In this document: positions 9,755 through 19,261 of the stretch, one piece after another
Layout of the letters: each line of letters starts with the position of its first letter
How positions within the stretch are numbered: the first letter of the stretch is position 1
Origin: Mesorhizobium shangrilense
GTDB taxonomy: Bacteria; Pseudomonadota; Alphaproteobacteria; Rhizobiales; Rhizobiaceae
NCBI RefSeq assembly: GCF_040537815.1
Contig: NZ_JBEWSZ010000001.1
Span: forward strand, 1,302,001 to 1,366,000
Direction: 5' to 3'
Length of the DNA stretch: 64,000 bases
Made by a program: the position numbers and the translations under genes
Notes under the pieces: generated by a model
Database searches by the model: none
Seen by the model: only the letters and a program-made list of their open reading frames with translations
What the model was told of the DNA's origin: nothing

Positions 9755-10095
9755 TGCGCTATTTGTTCGCGCTGTGGGCGGCCCCCCTCATTTTGTTCTG
9801 GGGGTGGTTCTTCCTGTCGCTCAACGACATCAATTTCGGCTATGTCATGTTGAGCCGGCAACTGCATGATCTGGTGTTCCAGCTCTATGGGCAGATGCTG
9901 GGTATCGACCCCGCAATCATCCCCGGCATGGTCGCCAGGGCGTGCATTTTCGACGGGTTGTTGCTGATGGCGCTGTGGGCGTTCCGCCGCCGGCGCAACA
10001 TTGCCGGTTGGGTCAAGAGGCAGTGGGCGGGCCCAGTTCCGTCCGAGCGGCTGCATCAAGCGACTGAAGGCGGTCGAGAACACCCTGCAGGATAA
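9754..10095 (+). CDS. Small membrane protein, probably DUF6105
   Basis: A 113-residue protein with one N-terminal membrane segment ([20 protein letters not shown]), a conserved-looking amphipathic middle ([22 protein letters not shown]) and a second membrane segment ([17 protein letters not shown]) followed by RRRR. The pattern resembles small rhizobial proteins catalogued as DUF6105, recalled without a search. It starts inside the stop of the preceding membrane protein. The last 27 codons overlap the 3' end of ruvX on the other strand by 83 bases, and this tail (from about [10 protein letters not shown]) is probably less conserved. No known function. Confidence 0.7.
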   Translation: MRYLFALWAAPLILFWGWFFLSLNDINFGYVMLSRQLHDLVFQLYGQMLGIDPAIIPGMVARACIFDGLLLMALWAFRRRRNIAGWVKRQWAGPVPSERLHQATEGGREHPAG

Positions 10096-10519
10096 AGGCA
10101 GCCGCCGCCGAATCGATCTTGCCGGCGCGTTTCCTGCGTGAAAAATCCATCTCGATCAGCGTCCTTTCGGCCGCGACCGTCGACAGCCGCTCATCCCACA
10201 GAACGAATGGCAGGTCGGTCATGCCAGCCATGTTGCGCACAAAGGCGCGGGATTTCTGGGCGCGGGGGCCTTCCGATCCGTCCATGTTGATGGGCAGGCC
10301 AAGCACGATGGCGCCGGCATTCTCCTTGTGAAGCACATCGAGCAACACCGCGGCATCCAAGGAGAACTTCTTGCGCATGATCACCGGGCGTGGATGGGCA
10401 AAGGAGAAGCCCCGGTCTGAAATCGCAACGCCGATCGTCTTGTCGCCCAGATCAAGACCGGCCAAGGTCTTGCCACCGCCGAGCCGTGCCGGCAATTCCT
10501 CGATCGTGATGATGCTCAA
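10013..10519 (-). CDS. ruvX: RuvX/YqgF family Holliday-junction resolvase-like nuclease
   Basis: A 168-residue RNase H-fold protein of the YqgF family, implicated in 16S rRNA 3'-end maturation and proposed as a Holliday-junction resolvase. Family motifs are present: [17 protein letters not shown] (with the catalytic Asp), [34 protein letters not shown] (Glu) and [16 protein letters not shown] (Asp). The start is uncertain. The frame runs open to 10702 with no ATG near the domain. I chose the TTG at 10519, preceded by GAGGGAAAG, which gives the usual rhizobial N-terminus [12 protein letters not shown]. It converges on, and overlaps, the small membrane gene. Confidence 0.9.
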   Translation of the reverse strand: MSIITIEELPARLGGGKTLAGLDLGDKTIGVAISDRGFSFAHPRPVIMRKKFSLDAAVLLDVLHKENAGAIVLGLPINMDGSEGPRAQKSRAFVRNMAGMTDLPFVLWDERLSTVAAERTLIEMDFSRRKRAGKIDSAAAAFILQGVLDRLQSLDAAARTELGPPTAS

Positions 10520-10637
10520 CGGCTTTCCCTCGACTGCGACGCCGCGCCCGCATTCGAACGGGCAAAGATAATGGATGTCATTGATTTGCGTCGCTGGCGT
10601 TCTATCCTCTAGCCCAGCAAAAATCGAGGACGTCTTC

Positions 10638-11345
10638 ATGAAGCTCACCTGGTATGGCCATTCCGCATTCCGCATCGAAACCGCTGGGGCGAAAATCCTC
10701 ATCGATCCCTATCTGATCGGCAATCCATCGTGGACGGGCGGCTGGGAAGAACCGGCGGAAGGGATCACGCATGTCCTGCTGACCCACGGCCACAGCGATC
10801 ACATCAGCGGCGCGGTGGAAGTGCTCAACAAGAGTGGCGCCCAGCTCGTCGCCAATTTCGAGATCTGCATGTACCTGGTCGGCAAGGGCGTCAACGGCCA
10901 GAAGATCAATCCCGGCAATATTGGCGGCACAGTTGACTGCGGCGCTTTCACCACGACTTTCGTCCAGGCGCTGCACTCATCCTCGTTTGGCGAAGAGGGT
11001 GGCAAGAATGTCTATCTCGGCAACCCGGGTGGGCTTGTCCTGCATTTTCCGGAGGACGAGACGCTCTACCACATGGGCGACACGGACATCTTTTCCGACA
11101 TGGCGCTCATCAACGAACTGCACGAACCCAAGATCGGCATCGTGCCGATCGGGGACCGGTTTACCATGGGCGGCGCGGTGGCAGCGCTCGCCTGCCGGCG
11201 CTTCTTGAAGTTCGACACGGTCATTCCCTGCCATTTCGGCACGTTTCCGATGATCGATCCCACCGCCGAAAAGTTCGTGGCCGGCATGGACGGATCGGGC
11301 GCCAAGGTGGCTTTGCCGAAGATCGGCGAGACGATCATCATCTGA
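10638..11345 (+). CDS. Metal-dependent hydrolase, UPF0173 (metallo-beta-lactamase fold)
   Basis: A 235-residue protein of the YtkL/UPF0173 group. It begins with the family's typical [14 protein letters not shown] and has ILIDPYL, the metal-binding THGHSDH (HxHxDH), [20 protein letters not shown] and PCHFGTFP. These cover the expected metal ligands of a two-metal hydrolase. The natural substrate of this family is not established. The ATG at 10638 follows GAGGACG. The frame extends upstream to 10575, but those 21 residues overlap the 5' part of the ruvX region. It diverges from ruvX, with 118 bases between the two starts. Confidence 0.9.
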   Translation: MKLTWYGHSAFRIETAGAKILIDPYLIGNPSWTGGWEEPAEGITHVLLTHGHSDHISGAVEVLNKSGAQLVANFEICMYLVGKGVNGQKINPGNIGGTVDCGAFTTTFVQALHSSSFGEEGGKNVYLGNPGGLVLHFPEDETLYHMGDTDIFSDMALINELHEPKIGIVPIGDRFTMGGAVAALACRRFLKFDTVIPCHFGTFPMIDPTAEKFVAGMDGSGAKVALPKIGETIII

Positions 11346-11465
11346 GACGGACAAAGTAGAAGAAAACCATGGATTCGAGGGACACTCCGTGTGTGTCGCC
11401 ATGGGTTTGAAATTGCCATGGCGAAGACGATGCGCTGATCAAATCGGCGTGCTAGCTTCGTTTTC

Positions 11466-12323
11466 ATGGGGACTATCAAACGAGTAGCGTCGTTCTTCCG
11501 TAGACAGCGGCCCGTATTCCAACGGCTCGAACTGCATGTTGCGCATGGCTGCAACCTGTCGTGCGAAAGCTGCTCGCATTACTCCAACCACGCGCACGCC
11601 GGTATCGTTTCTCTCGAAGACGCCGACCGCTGGATGGCACTGTGGAGCCAGCGCGTCTCCGTCACGTGCTTCTCCCTGCTGGGCGGTGAACCCACCATCC
11701 ATCCGCAATTGCCTGAATTCGTCGGGCTGGTGCGGCGGCATTGGCCGAAAACCCAAATCGAGATCGTCAGCAACGGCTTCTTCCTGCACCGCCATCCGAC
11801 ACTGCCCGCTGTCCTGGCCGCGGATCCCGATGCCTGCCTGTTCGTTTCCATCCATCACGATTCCGATGAATATCGCGAACGGCTGAAACCGGTCTTCGAC
11901 TTGCTGGAGAGATGGCGGCGAGACCACGGTTTTGTCGCCAGGATTCGACCGTCGCACAAGCAATGGACGCGGCGCTACACCGGTTTTGGCGACGGCATGC
12001 TGCCATTCGAGGATGGTGACCCACGGGCCAGTTGGGAGATCTGCCCAGCCCGCCACTGCAAGCAGCTGTATGACGGGCGCATCTGGAAATGCGCTCCGCT
12101 GGCCTATCTGCCGATGCAGAAGGCCAGATACCGCCTCTCCGAAAAATGGAACGCCTATCTGGGTTATCGGCCGCTGGAGCCCGGCTGCTCCGACGCCGAA
12201 TTGCGAACCTTTGCCGCGCTGGAGGACGAGGCGGCATGCGGCATGTGTCCGGGCAGCGAGCGGCTGTTCGAATTGCCCGTTCCGCTGCGCCAGCCTAAAA
12301 GCCGGGCTAGCACTTCGGCGTAG
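11466..12323 (+). CDS. Orphan radical SAM protein
   Basis: A 285-residue protein. Near the N-terminus C29-x3-C33-x2-C36 ([10 protein letters not shown]) is the signature that binds the radical-SAM 4Fe-4S cluster. [10 protein letters not shown] is the SAM-binding GGE motif, and EIVSNGFFL follows. The C-terminal part has further cysteines ([19 protein letters not shown] and CGMCPGSE), suggesting an auxiliary cluster as in SPASM or twitch-domain proteins. Peptide or sugar-modifying enzymes and cofactor-maturing enzymes share this layout. No small precursor peptide or partner enzyme lies next to it: 73 bases downstream comes gatC. Substrate unknown. Confidence 0.8.
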   Translation: MGTIKRVASFFRRQRPVFQRLELHVAHGCNLSCESCSHYSNHAHAGIVSLEDADRWMALWSQRVSVTCFSLLGGEPTIHPQLPEFVGLVRRHWPKTQIEIVSNGFFLHRHPTLPAVLAADPDACLFVSIHHDSDEYRERLKPVFDLLERWRRDHGFVARIRPSHKQWTRRYTGFGDGMLPFEDGDPRASWEICPARHCKQLYDGRIWKCAPLAYLPMQKARYRLSEKWNAYLGYRPLEPGCSDAELRTFAALEDEAACGMCPGSERLFELPVPLRQPKSRASTSA

Positions 12324-12396
12324 GCTGTCGCACGATGCAGTTGCGCGGCACGCGCCGCGCCGCTATAGCGCCACTTGGTTTTCCAGAGGCAGAAAC

Positions 12397-12684
12397 ATGT
12401 CCGTTGATCTTCAGACAGTGAAGCGCGTCGCGCGTCTCGCCCGCATCGCGGTGAGCGAGGAGGACGCGGAGCGCATGACCGGCGAATTGAACGCCATTCT
12501 GGGCTTCGTCGAGCAATTGAACGAGGTCGACGTCTCCGGTGTCGAACCGATGACATCGGTCACGCCGATGGAGATGAAGAAGCGCCAGGACGTTGTCACC
12601 GACGGCGGCAAGGCTGCCGACATCGTTGCCAACGCGCCGGCGACGGAAGAGAATTTCTTCCTGGTTCCCAAGGTGGTGGAGTAG
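12397..12684 (+). CDS. gatC: Asp-tRNA(Asn)/Glu-tRNA(Gln) amidotransferase subunit C
   Basis: GatC is the small stabilising subunit of the GatCAB amidotransferase, which converts misacylated Glu-tRNA(Gln) or Asp-tRNA(Asn) to the correct amide form. The 95-residue protein has the family features [36 protein letters not shown] and the C-terminal [11 protein letters not shown]. Length is normal. The ATG at 12397 follows AGAGGC. The frame is open much further upstream inside the radical SAM gene, which is shadow coding. An acetyltransferase gene separates it from gatA. gatB is not in the window. Confidence 0.95.
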   Translation: MSVDLQTVKRVARLARIAVSEEDAERMTGELNAILGFVEQLNEVDVSGVEPMTSVTPMEMKKRQDVVTDGGKAADIVANAPATEENFFLVPKVVE

Positions 12685-12690
12685 GCCGCG

Positions 12691-13149
12691 GTGGCAATCG
12701 AGATCGCCATCGAAACGCCGCTGCAGGATGATGTGCGCGGGTTGGTGAACGAACTCAACGCCACGCTGCTCGAACTGACGCCGCCGGAGCACTGCTGTCA
12801 CATGACCGTCGAGCAGATGGCTGACAAAGACACGACCGTTTTCATCGCTCGCGACAATGGACTTGCCATTGGCTGTGGCGCGTTGAAGCGGCATGATGAC
12901 GTCGTGGGCGAGGTGAAGCGCATGTACACGCGGCCTTCGCATCGCGGCCAGAAGATAGGCGCGCGGATCGTGGAGCGCGTCGAGGCGCTGGCGCGTGACG
13001 AAGGTCTGAAGCGCCTGGTGCTGGAAACCGGCGATCGCCACCCTGCTGCGTGGACCGTCTACGAACGCGCCGGCTTTTCGCGCTGCGGACCGGTGCTGGA
13101 TTATCCCGATTCCGAGTGGTCGGTGTTTTACGAAAAGAGTCTTGCCTGA
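12691..13149 (+). CDS. GNAT family N-acetyltransferase
   Basis: A 152-residue single-domain acetyltransferase. The acetyl-CoA binding loop is visible as [18 protein letters not shown] (about residues 81-98, the R/QxxGxG/A motif), preceded by EVKRMYT and followed by [21 protein letters not shown]. It begins with GTG six bases after the gatC stop and ends in TGATG overlap with gatA, so it is translated within the gat operon. Its substrate is unknown. Tight coupling to amidotransferase subunits may reflect only operon packing, though an effect on tRNA amidation or free amino acids is conceivable. Confidence 0.88.
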   Translation: MAIEIAIETPLQDDVRGLVNELNATLLELTPPEHCCHMTVEQMADKDTTVFIARDNGLAIGCGALKRHDDVVGEVKRMYTRPSHRGQKIGARIVERVEALARDEGLKRLVLETGDRHPAAWTVYERAGFSRCGPVLDYPDSEWSVFYEKSLA

Positions 13150-14714
13150 TGAGCGACCTGACCCATCTGACGATTTCGCAGGCCCGCGCCAAGCTGCGTG
13201 CCAAGGAAATCACCGCGACCGAGATCACCGAGGCGTATCTGGCGGCGATCGATCGCGCCAACCCTGCGCTCAATGCCTATGTCGCGGTGACCGGTGACAA
13301 GGCCCGCGACATGGCCAGGGCATCCGACGCGAAGCTCGCCAAGGGCGAGGGCGGCGCCCTGGAGGGCATTCCGCTCGGGATCAAGGATCTGTTCGGCACC
13401 GAAGGTGTCCACACCCAGGCCTGTAGCCACGTTCTCGACGGTTTCAAGCCGCGTTATGAATCGACCGTCACCGCCAATCTCTGGGCCGACGGTGCGGTCA
13501 TGCTGGGCAAGCTCAACATGGACGAGTTCGCCATGGGCTCGTCCAACGAGACATCCTACTATGGCCCTGTCATCAATCCGTGGCGGCGTTCGCGCACGGA
13601 CACGGTGGTGATGCCGGTCACGCATCAGGGCGATGGCGGCTTCGTCTCGGCGGGCGGCACAAAGACCACGCGCACGCTGGACAATGCGCAACTGGTTCCC
13701 GGTGGTTCGTCCGGCGGCTCGGCTTCGGCGGTCTCCGCCTTCCTGTGCGCCGGCGCCACCGCCACCGACACCGGCGGTTCGATCCGCCAGCCCGCCGCCT
13801 TTACCGGCACGGTTGGCATCAAGCCGACCTATGGCCGCTGCTCGCGCTGGGGCATCGTCGCCTTCGCCTCGTCGCTCGACCAGGCCGGGCCGATCGCACG
13901 CGACGTGCGCGACGCGGCGATCATGCTCAAGTCGATGGCTTCAGTCGATTCGAAGGACACCACTTCGGTCGACCGGCCGGTGCCGGACTATGAGGCTGCG
14001 ATCGGCAAGCCGATCAGGGGCATGAAGGTCGGCATTCCCAAGGAATACCGTGTCGACGGCATGCCCGAAGAGATCGAGGCGCTGTGGCAGAAGGGCATTG
14101 CCTGGCTGAAGGACGCCGGCGCCGAGATCGTCGATATTTCGCTTCCACATACGAAATACGCACTGCCGGCCTACTACATCGTGGCGCCTGCGGAAGCCTC
14201 GTCAAACCTCGCCCGCTACGACGGCGTCCGCTATGGATTGCGCGTGCCCGGCAAGGACATCGTCGACATGTACGAGAAGACCCGCGCCGCCGGTTTCGGC
14301 CGCGAGGTCAAGCGCCGTATCATGATCGGCACCTATGTGCTGTCGGCCGGCTATTACGACGCCTACTATCTGCAGGCACAGAAGGTGCGGAACCTGATCA
14401 AGCGTGATTTCGAGAATGTGTTCGCCGCCGGTGTCGATGTCATCCTGACCCCGGCGACGCCGTCGGCGGCATTTGGCGTCGCTGACGAGGACATGGCATC
14501 GGATCCGGTGAAAATGTATCTCAACGATATTTTCACGGTGACCGTGAACATGGCAGGCCTGCCCGGCATCTCCGTGCCCGCCGGGCTCGATCCCAAGGGC
14601 TTGCCGCTTGGGCTTCAGATCATCGGCCGGCCTTTCGATGAGGAAACGCTGTTCCAAACCGCTCAGGTCATCGAGCAGGCGGCGGGGACGTTCCAGCCGG
14701 AGAAGTGGTGGTAG
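13149..14714 (+). CDS. gatA: Glutamyl-tRNA(Gln) amidotransferase subunit A, with a 33-residue insertion
   Basis: GatA hydrolyses glutamine and delivers ammonia to GatB. The 521-residue amidase-signature protein keeps the catalytic triad: K79 ([11 protein letters not shown]), the cis-serine S187 ([11 protein letters not shown]) and nucleophile S211 ([12 protein letters not shown]). In typical bacterial GatA, such as that of Staphylococcus, these are K79, S154 and S178. The constant shift of 33 shows an insertion between NPW and VPGGSSGG (about residues 146-180, including [16 protein letters not shown]). I recall the same insert in Mesorhizobium GatA. The start follows the GNAT gene with TGATG overlap. 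The frame is open earlier (13050), but that part belongs to the GNAT gene. Confidence 0.96.
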   Translation: MSDLTHLTISQARAKLRAKEITATEITEAYLAAIDRANPALNAYVAVTGDKARDMARASDAKLAKGEGGALEGIPLGIKDLFGTEGVHTQACSHVLDGFKPRYESTVTANLWADGAVMLGKLNMDEFAMGSSNETSYYGPVINPWRRSRTDTVVMPVTHQGDGGFVSAGGTKTTRTLDNAQLVPGGSSGGSASAVSAFLCAGATATDTGGSIRQPAAFTGTVGIKPTYGRCSRWGIVAFASSLDQAGPIARDVRDAAIMLKSMASVDSKDTTSVDRPVPDYEAAIGKPIRGMKVGIPKEYRVDGMPEEIEALWQKGIAWLKDAGAEIVDISLPHTKYALPAYYIVAPAEASSNLARYDGVRYGLRVPGKDIVDMYEKTRAAGFGREVKRRIMIGTYVLSAGYYDAYYLQAQKVRNLIKRDFENVFAAGVDVILTPATPSAAFGVADEDMASDPVKMYLNDIFTVTVNMAGLPGISVPAGLDPKGLPLGLQIIGRPFDEETLFQTAQVIEQAAGTFQPEKWW

Positions 14715-14740
14715 GCTCCCGAAGCTGACGAGGCGAGGGG

Positions 14741-15544
14741 ATGTTCTTCCACCTTTCCAAGATCTTCTGGTTCTTCATCCAGCCACTGAACCTGTCGATC
14801 TTTCTGCTCCTGGCGGGGATGGTCGCGGTCACGTTTGGCCGACGGCGATTGGCAGTCACCGGCAGTGTGCTGGCCTTTCTGGTCCTAGCGCTGTCGGCCT
14901 GGACGTCGCTTGGCGCGCTGATGCTGAACCCGCTGGAGCAGCGCTTTCCGCGCGCATCATTGCCCGAAAAGGTCGATGGAATCGTCGTGCTCGGCGGCGG
15001 CTTCGAGGGCGCCATCAACCTGGTGCGGGGCGGCTACGAGTTGAACGCCGGCGGCGACCGCATGGTCGAGACGGCTGTGCTGGCGCGGCGCTTCCCCGAG
15101 GCGAAGATTGTCGTGTCCGGCGGCAGTGGCGAACTGATCCTGGACGGCGAGGGCGATGCGACCACGGCGCCCCGCCTGCTCGGCGCCCTGGGGGTATCAG
15201 CCGATCGGCTGATCCTCGAGAGCAGATCCCGCAACACCTACGAGAATGCCGTCTTCACCCGTCAGATGGTGGCACCGAAACCAGGAGAGACCTGGCTGCT
15301 GGTGACCTCCGCCTTCCATATGCCTCGTGCCAAAGCCTTGTTCGACAAAGCCGGCTTTGCGACGGTTCCGTGGCCGGTCGACTACCGCACCTCCGGTCGG
15401 GAAGGCGTCGGCTTGTTCCGGGACAATGCCGCCGATTCGCTGCAGGCCACGACCATGGCGATCCGCGAATGGATCGGCCTTTTCGCCTATTGGCTGTCGG
15501 GTCGTATCGACGAGCCCTTTCCGGGCCCAGGTGACATTGGTTGA
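14741..15544 (+). CDS. YdcF/ElyC family (DUF218) membrane protein
   Basis: A 267-residue protein with two N-terminal membrane segments (FFIQPLNLSIFLLLAGMVAV and a stretch near residues 42-62), followed by a DUF218 domain. Domain landmarks are GIVVLGGGFEG, ETAVLARRFPEAKIVVSGG, LILESRSRNTYENAVF, WLLVTSAFHMPRAKALF and a C-terminal ATTMAIREWIGLFAYWL. E. coli ElyC, of this group, affects the undecaprenyl lipid carrier and peptidoglycan synthesis at low temperature. That role is only a guess here. It lies 26 bases after gatA on the same strand and ends 27 bases from a convergent hydrolase gene. Confidence 0.87.
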   Translation: MFFHLSKIFWFFIQPLNLSIFLLLAGMVAVTFGRRRLAVTGSVLAFLVLALSAWTSLGALMLNPLEQRFPRASLPEKVDGIVVLGGGFEGAINLVRGGYELNAGGDRMVETAVLARRFPEAKIVVSGGSGELILDGEGDATTAPRLLGALGVSADRLILESRSRNTYENAVFTRQMVAPKPGETWLLVTSAFHMPRAKALFDKAGFATVPWPVDYRTSGREGVGLFRDNAADSLQATTMAIREWIGLFAYWLSGRIDEPFPGPGDIG

Positions 15545-15571
15545 CAAGCCCCGTCGGTGCGGCGGCTGCGA

Positions 15572-16267
15572 TCAGGTGGGCAGCGGCACGACTGCTTCCG
15601 CGCGCAGGGCGTCGAGGACAAACTCAGTCTTGGTAACCCACCCCAAAGCGTGTTCGAAATTCCACAGCGTTGACTGGCGATTGAAGTCCGGCCCGGAATG
15701 GTTCATCGCGTCCTCGATCAGGATCGGCCAGAATTCCCGCGAGTAAGCATCGCGCGCGGTCGCGTCGACGCAGATGTTCGTCGCGACCCCTGTGAAGAGC
15801 AGGTGACTGATGTCGCGAGCCCGCAGGGACGCTTCGAGATCGGTGTTGCAAAATCCGCTGTAGCGGGATTTTCGAATGACCAGGTCGTCCGGTTCAGGCT
15901 TCAACTCATCGACGATCTGCCAGTCCCAGCTGTTGTCTATCAGAAGCCGGCCGTGAAGCTCCGGCCGCTCGCGCATCATGACCCTCCCCAGTTCCTTGTG
16001 ATAGTTCGGAGATGAAGGGTCTCCGCCGTCGCTGAGGTCGGGCTTGTAGGACATTTGCAGGTAGACCACGGCGACGCCGGCGCGACGGGCCGCCGTGAGG
16101 AGGCGCTTGTTGGCGTCGATAGCGGTAGCCGCTCCGGATATGTCTATTCCGGCCAGATCGAACATGCCGCCCTTCGAGGCAAAGGCATTTTGCATATCCA
16201 CAACCACGATGGCTGTCCGGGCGGGCGTGAGACTGAGCGATTCCGGCCTGGCAGTTATCGTCAGCAT
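15572..16267 (-). CDS. rutB: Isochorismatase-family hydrolase, RutB-like
   Basis: A 231-residue cysteine hydrolase that agrees along its length with E. coli RutB, the ureidoacrylate amidohydrolase of pyrimidine ring breakdown. The catalytic triad is D24 (VVDMQNAFA), K133 (IRKSRYSGF) and C166 (GVATNICVDATARD). Other RutB-like landmarks are TARPES at the start and SWDWQIVDEL. The ATG at 16267 follows GAGGAGGAAG. The frame continues 12 codons upstream without a better site. None of the other rut genes (rutA, C, D, E, F, G) is adjacent, so either they lie elsewhere or this enzyme acts on another ureido or amide compound. Confidence 0.82.
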   Translation of the reverse strand: MLTITARPESLSLTPARTAIVVVDMQNAFASKGGMFDLAGIDISGAATAIDANKRLLTAARRAGVAVVYLQMSYKPDLSDGGDPSSPNYHKELGRVMMRERPELHGRLLIDNSWDWQIVDELKPEPDDLVIRKSRYSGFCNTDLEASLRARDISHLLFTGVATNICVDATARDAYSREFWPILIEDAMNHSGPDFNRQSTLWNFEHALGWVTKTEFVLDALRAEAVVPLPT

Positions 16268-16500
16268 GGCTTCCTCCTCCGCGACATCGGCAATACGCGC
16301 CAATGGGTAATACCTGTTCTCTCACGGCTTTTGTGAAGCGGCGTGTCGGCATCGTCAATGGCCGCTTGTGGTCCTGCGAACAATGTCGCTGCAGGACCAA
16401 ACAAGGTCGGCGGGCGCTGCGCCGCGATTTTCAAAACAGCGGAAACATTGCGGGAATTCCTATATGTAGTCCTTGATATGACTCCCGGAGACAGCCGCGC

Positions 16501-17904
16501 GTGTTCCTTTCGGTTTTCGACCTGTTCAAGATCGGCATCGGCCCGTCGAGTTCCCACACTATGGGGCCGATGACGGCTGCCGCCCGTTTCCTGGACGAAA
16601 TCCTCAATGGTGACTGGCCGCGCCCCGCTGGCGTCAAGGTGGATCGCGTCGGCGCCAGCCTGCATGGCTCGCTCGCCTATACAGGCATTGGCCACGGTAG
16701 CGACCGCGCCGTTGCGCTTGGCCTCGCCGGCCTAACACCGCAGACGGTCGATCCCGACCAGGCCGACGGCATTGCGGCACGCATTGCCGCCGACAAGCGG
16801 ATTTCGCCGCCCGGCCATCCGTCCTATCGCTTTGATCCGGCCACGGATCTTGTCCTTGACCGCAAGACGCCGCTCACCGGCCACGCCAATGGCATGGCGT
16901 TTTATGCCTATGATGCTGGCGACCGGTTGCTGCTCAAGCGCATCTATTATTCGATCGGCGGCGGCTTCGTGGTTTCCGAGGAAGAATTGCAGCGGATGAA
17001 GGCCAAGGGGTCGGTGACGACCGAAGGCAAGAAGGTTCCGTACCCGTTCAAGAACGCGGTCGAGATGCTGGCGATGGCGGGCAAGAGCGGGCTTTCCATC
17101 GCCGACATGAAGCGCGTCAACGAGGAAACGCAGATGTCGCGCGAGGAACTCGACGCCGGCCTCGACGGAATCTGGAGCGCCATGAAGGGCTGCATTGACC
17201 GCGGCCTGTCGCAGGACGGTATCATGCCGGGTGGCCTGAAGGTGCGCCGCCGGGCGCGCATGCTGCATGACAAGCTGCAGGAGCAGTGGCAGCAGAACAA
17301 ACCCAACCCGTTGCTCGCCAATGACTGGCTGTCGATCTACGCTATGGCGGTCAATGAGGAGAACGCCGCCGGAGGACGTGTCGTCACCGCGCCGACGAAT
17401 GGTGCAGCAGGTACGCTGCCGTCTGTGCTGCGCTACTGGCTGCATTTCCATCCCGAGGCCGACCAGCCCAGCATCCGCGATTTCCTGCTGACAGCTGCCG
17501 CCGTTGGCGGCATCATCAAGACCAATGCCTCGATCTCCGGTGCCGAAGTCGGCTGCCAGGGCGAGGTGGGTTCCGCATCGGCGATGGCGGCGGCCGGTTT
17601 GTGTGCCGTCATGGGCGGCACGCCGGAGCAGGTCGAGAATGCCGCCGAGATCGCCTTGGAACATCATCTCGGCATGACCTGCGATCCGGTCGGCGGGCTG
17701 GTGCAGGTGCCCTGCATCGAGCGCAATGCGCTCGGCGCGGTCAAGGCGGTGACCGCCGCTTCGCTCGCCATCAAGGGCGACGGCATTCATTTCGTGCCGC
17801 TCGACGCGGCGATCGAGACGATGCGCCAGACCGGCCTCGACATGAACGAGAAATACAAGGAAACCAGCCTTGGCGGGCTCGCCGTCAACGTCGTGGAGTG
17901 CTGA
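16501..17904 (+). CDS. sdaA: L-serine dehydratase (4Fe-4S type)
   Basis: A 467-residue single-chain L-serine ammonia-lyase that converts L-serine to pyruvate and ammonia. The N-terminal domain starts [20 protein letters not shown], the catalytic domain contains [19 protein letters not shown], and cysteines C352 ([12 protein letters not shown]), C394 (GMTCDPVGG) and C405 (QVPCIERNA) are the expected iron-sulfur ligands. The C-terminus ends in Cys (VNVVEC), as in E. coli SdaA, where the terminal Cys occupies the active-site iron. The start is a GTG with GGAGA upstream. The 233 bases between this gene and rutB hold the two diverging promoters but no gene that I can see. Confidence 0.95.
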   Translation: MFLSVFDLFKIGIGPSSSHTMGPMTAAARFLDEILNGDWPRPAGVKVDRVGASLHGSLAYTGIGHGSDRAVALGLAGLTPQTVDPDQADGIAARIAADKRISPPGHPSYRFDPATDLVLDRKTPLTGHANGMAFYAYDAGDRLLLKRIYYSIGGGFVVSEEELQRMKAKGSVTTEGKKVPYPFKNAVEMLAMAGKSGLSIADMKRVNEETQMSREELDAGLDGIWSAMKGCIDRGLSQDGIMPGGLKVRRRARMLHDKLQEQWQQNKPNPLLANDWLSIYAMAVNEENAAGGRVVTAPTNGAAGTLPSVLRYWLHFHPEADQPSIRDFLLTAAAVGGIIKTNASISGAEVGCQGEVGSASAMAAAGLCAVMGGTPEQVENAAEIALEHHLGMTCDPVGGLVQVPCIERNALGAVKAVTAASLAIKGDGIHFVPLDAAIETMRQTGLDMNEKYKETSLGGLAVNVVEC

Positions 17905-17989
17905 GCGCCAATGCAAGTCCTGTGACTGGCACTGTGGAGAACCCCGTCAGGCCGTTGACGGCTTCGCTCGCGAGACTAAAGCTTGGGCG

Positions 17990-18427
17990 ATGTCTCTCAA
18001 CCTCATAAAACTCTGCGTCGGTTGCGACAGTGTCGAGGATCTTGAGGAGTGGATCGCCTTCCGCCTCGATGAACGGCGGCGTGCCGGCGAGCCGGTGGAG
18101 CAGTACCACACCACGCGCATGGTGCCGACGCGCGCTGCGGAAATCATCGATGGCGGATCGCTCTACTGGGTGATCAAGGGCAACGTCCAGTGCCGCCAGC
18201 TGATCACCGATATCCGCCCCTTTACCGATGACGAGGGCATAGGCCGCTGCCACCTCATTTTCGATCCGCAGGTTGTGCGCACTGACTGGCAGCCGCGCCG
18301 CGCTTTCCAGGGATGGCGCTACCTGAAGCCGTCCGATGCGCCGCTCGATCTCGGCCAGGGCAACGCCGGGCTGGCCGAGATGCCGCCGAAACTGCGCCGC
18401 GAGCTTGCCGATCTCGGCCTGCTCTAG
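17990..18427 (+). CDS. DUF1489 family protein
   Basis: A 145-residue soluble protein beginning MSLNLIKLCVGCDSVEDLEEW, with HTTRMVPTRAAEIIDGGSLY and a C-terminal WRYLKPSDAPLDL. This matches the DUF1489 family, common in alphaproteobacteria and usually near this length. No catalytic motif is evident and the function is unknown. The ATG at 17990 is chosen because the upstream part of the open frame overlaps sdaA. It lies 85 bases after sdaA and 102 bases before the VWA gene on the same strand. Confidence 0.85.
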   Translation: MSLNLIKLCVGCDSVEDLEEWIAFRLDERRRAGEPVEQYHTTRMVPTRAAEIIDGGSLYWVIKGNVQCRQLITDIRPFTDDEGIGRCHLIFDPQVVRTDWQPRRAFQGWRYLKPSDAPLDLGQGNAGLAEMPPKLRRELADLGLL

Positions 18428-18529
18428 CTCGCAATGCGGCCAGCAGGAGTTTGCCCGCAACCGGTCTGGCCCTCATGTTGCGTCATGCTGGACTTGCAAG
18501 CGACGCGACAACGCCACATCTTGAATTTC

Positions 18530-19261
18530 ATGAGTGACAAGAGCCAGCCGATATCCAAGAGGGTTAACGCCGCGCCGACCAAACCGCGTTCCGACGCGGG
18601 CGAGATCGAAGCGTTCGTGCGTCAGGCGAGAGCCTTGGCCACGGCCGGCAATGGTACCGGCAGGCTGATTCTCTCACTCGACGCGACGATGAGCCGGCAG
18701 CCAACATGGGATCTCGCCTGCGCATTGCAGGGCGAGATGTTCGATGCCGCCGGCAAGGCTGGAGCGCTCAGCGTCCAGCTGGTCTATTTCCGTGGCCTTG
18801 GCGAATGCCGCTCGTCCGCCTTCGTCTCCAACACGGATACGCTCAAGCAGTTGATGACGCGGATCGATTGCCGCAGCGGCCACACCCAGATCGGCAAGAT
18901 TCTCACCCATACGCTGAAACAGGCGGCATCGGCCAAGGTCAATGCGCTGGTTTATATCGGCGATGCAATGGAGGAGGATGCCGGCGACATTGCCGAGAAG
19001 GCTGGCAAGCTCGGTCTGCTCGGCGTTCCTGTGTTCGTCTTTCAGGAAGGCCATGATTCTGGCGCAGAGAAGGTATTCAAGGACATTGCGCGGTTGTCCA
19101 AAGGGGCATGGTTTCGATTCGATCGACGGTCCGCCGCGACCCTGGCCGGGCTGCTTTCAGCGGTTGCCGTGTTTGCGACTGGCGGATTGGAGGCGCTGGA
19201 GGCCAGGGACAGGCCGGAAGACCGGCTGATGATCGAGCATCTGCGGGGCGGCGGGACATAA
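18530..19261 (+). CDS. VWA-domain protein
   Basis: A 243-residue protein. After a polar N-terminus (residues 1-43) it folds as a von Willebrand A-like domain: GRLILSLDATMSRQPTW carries a MIDAS-type motif (D51-x-T-x-S55), followed by LVYFRGLGECRSS, SGHTQIGKIL and ALVYIGDAMEEDAGDIAEKA, which contains the late MIDAS Asp. A single hydrophobic stretch near residues 212-226 (LAGLLSAVAVFATGG) could anchor it. The ATG at 18530 precedes MSDKSQP. A TAATG overlap couples it to the next gene, a membrane J-domain protein. MIDAS proteins of this size often work with a chaperone or ATPase partner. The actual role is unknown. Confidence 0.78.
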   Translation: MSDKSQPISKRVNAAPTKPRSDAGEIEAFVRQARALATAGNGTGRLILSLDATMSRQPTWDLACALQGEMFDAAGKAGALSVQLVYFRGLGECRSSAFVSNTDTLKQLMTRIDCRSGHTQIGKILTHTLKQAASAKVNALVYIGDAMEEDAGDIAEKAGKLGLLGVPVFVFQEGHDSGAEKVFKDIARLSKGAWFRFDRRSAATLAGLLSAVAVFATGGLEALEARDRPEDRLMIEHLRGGGT

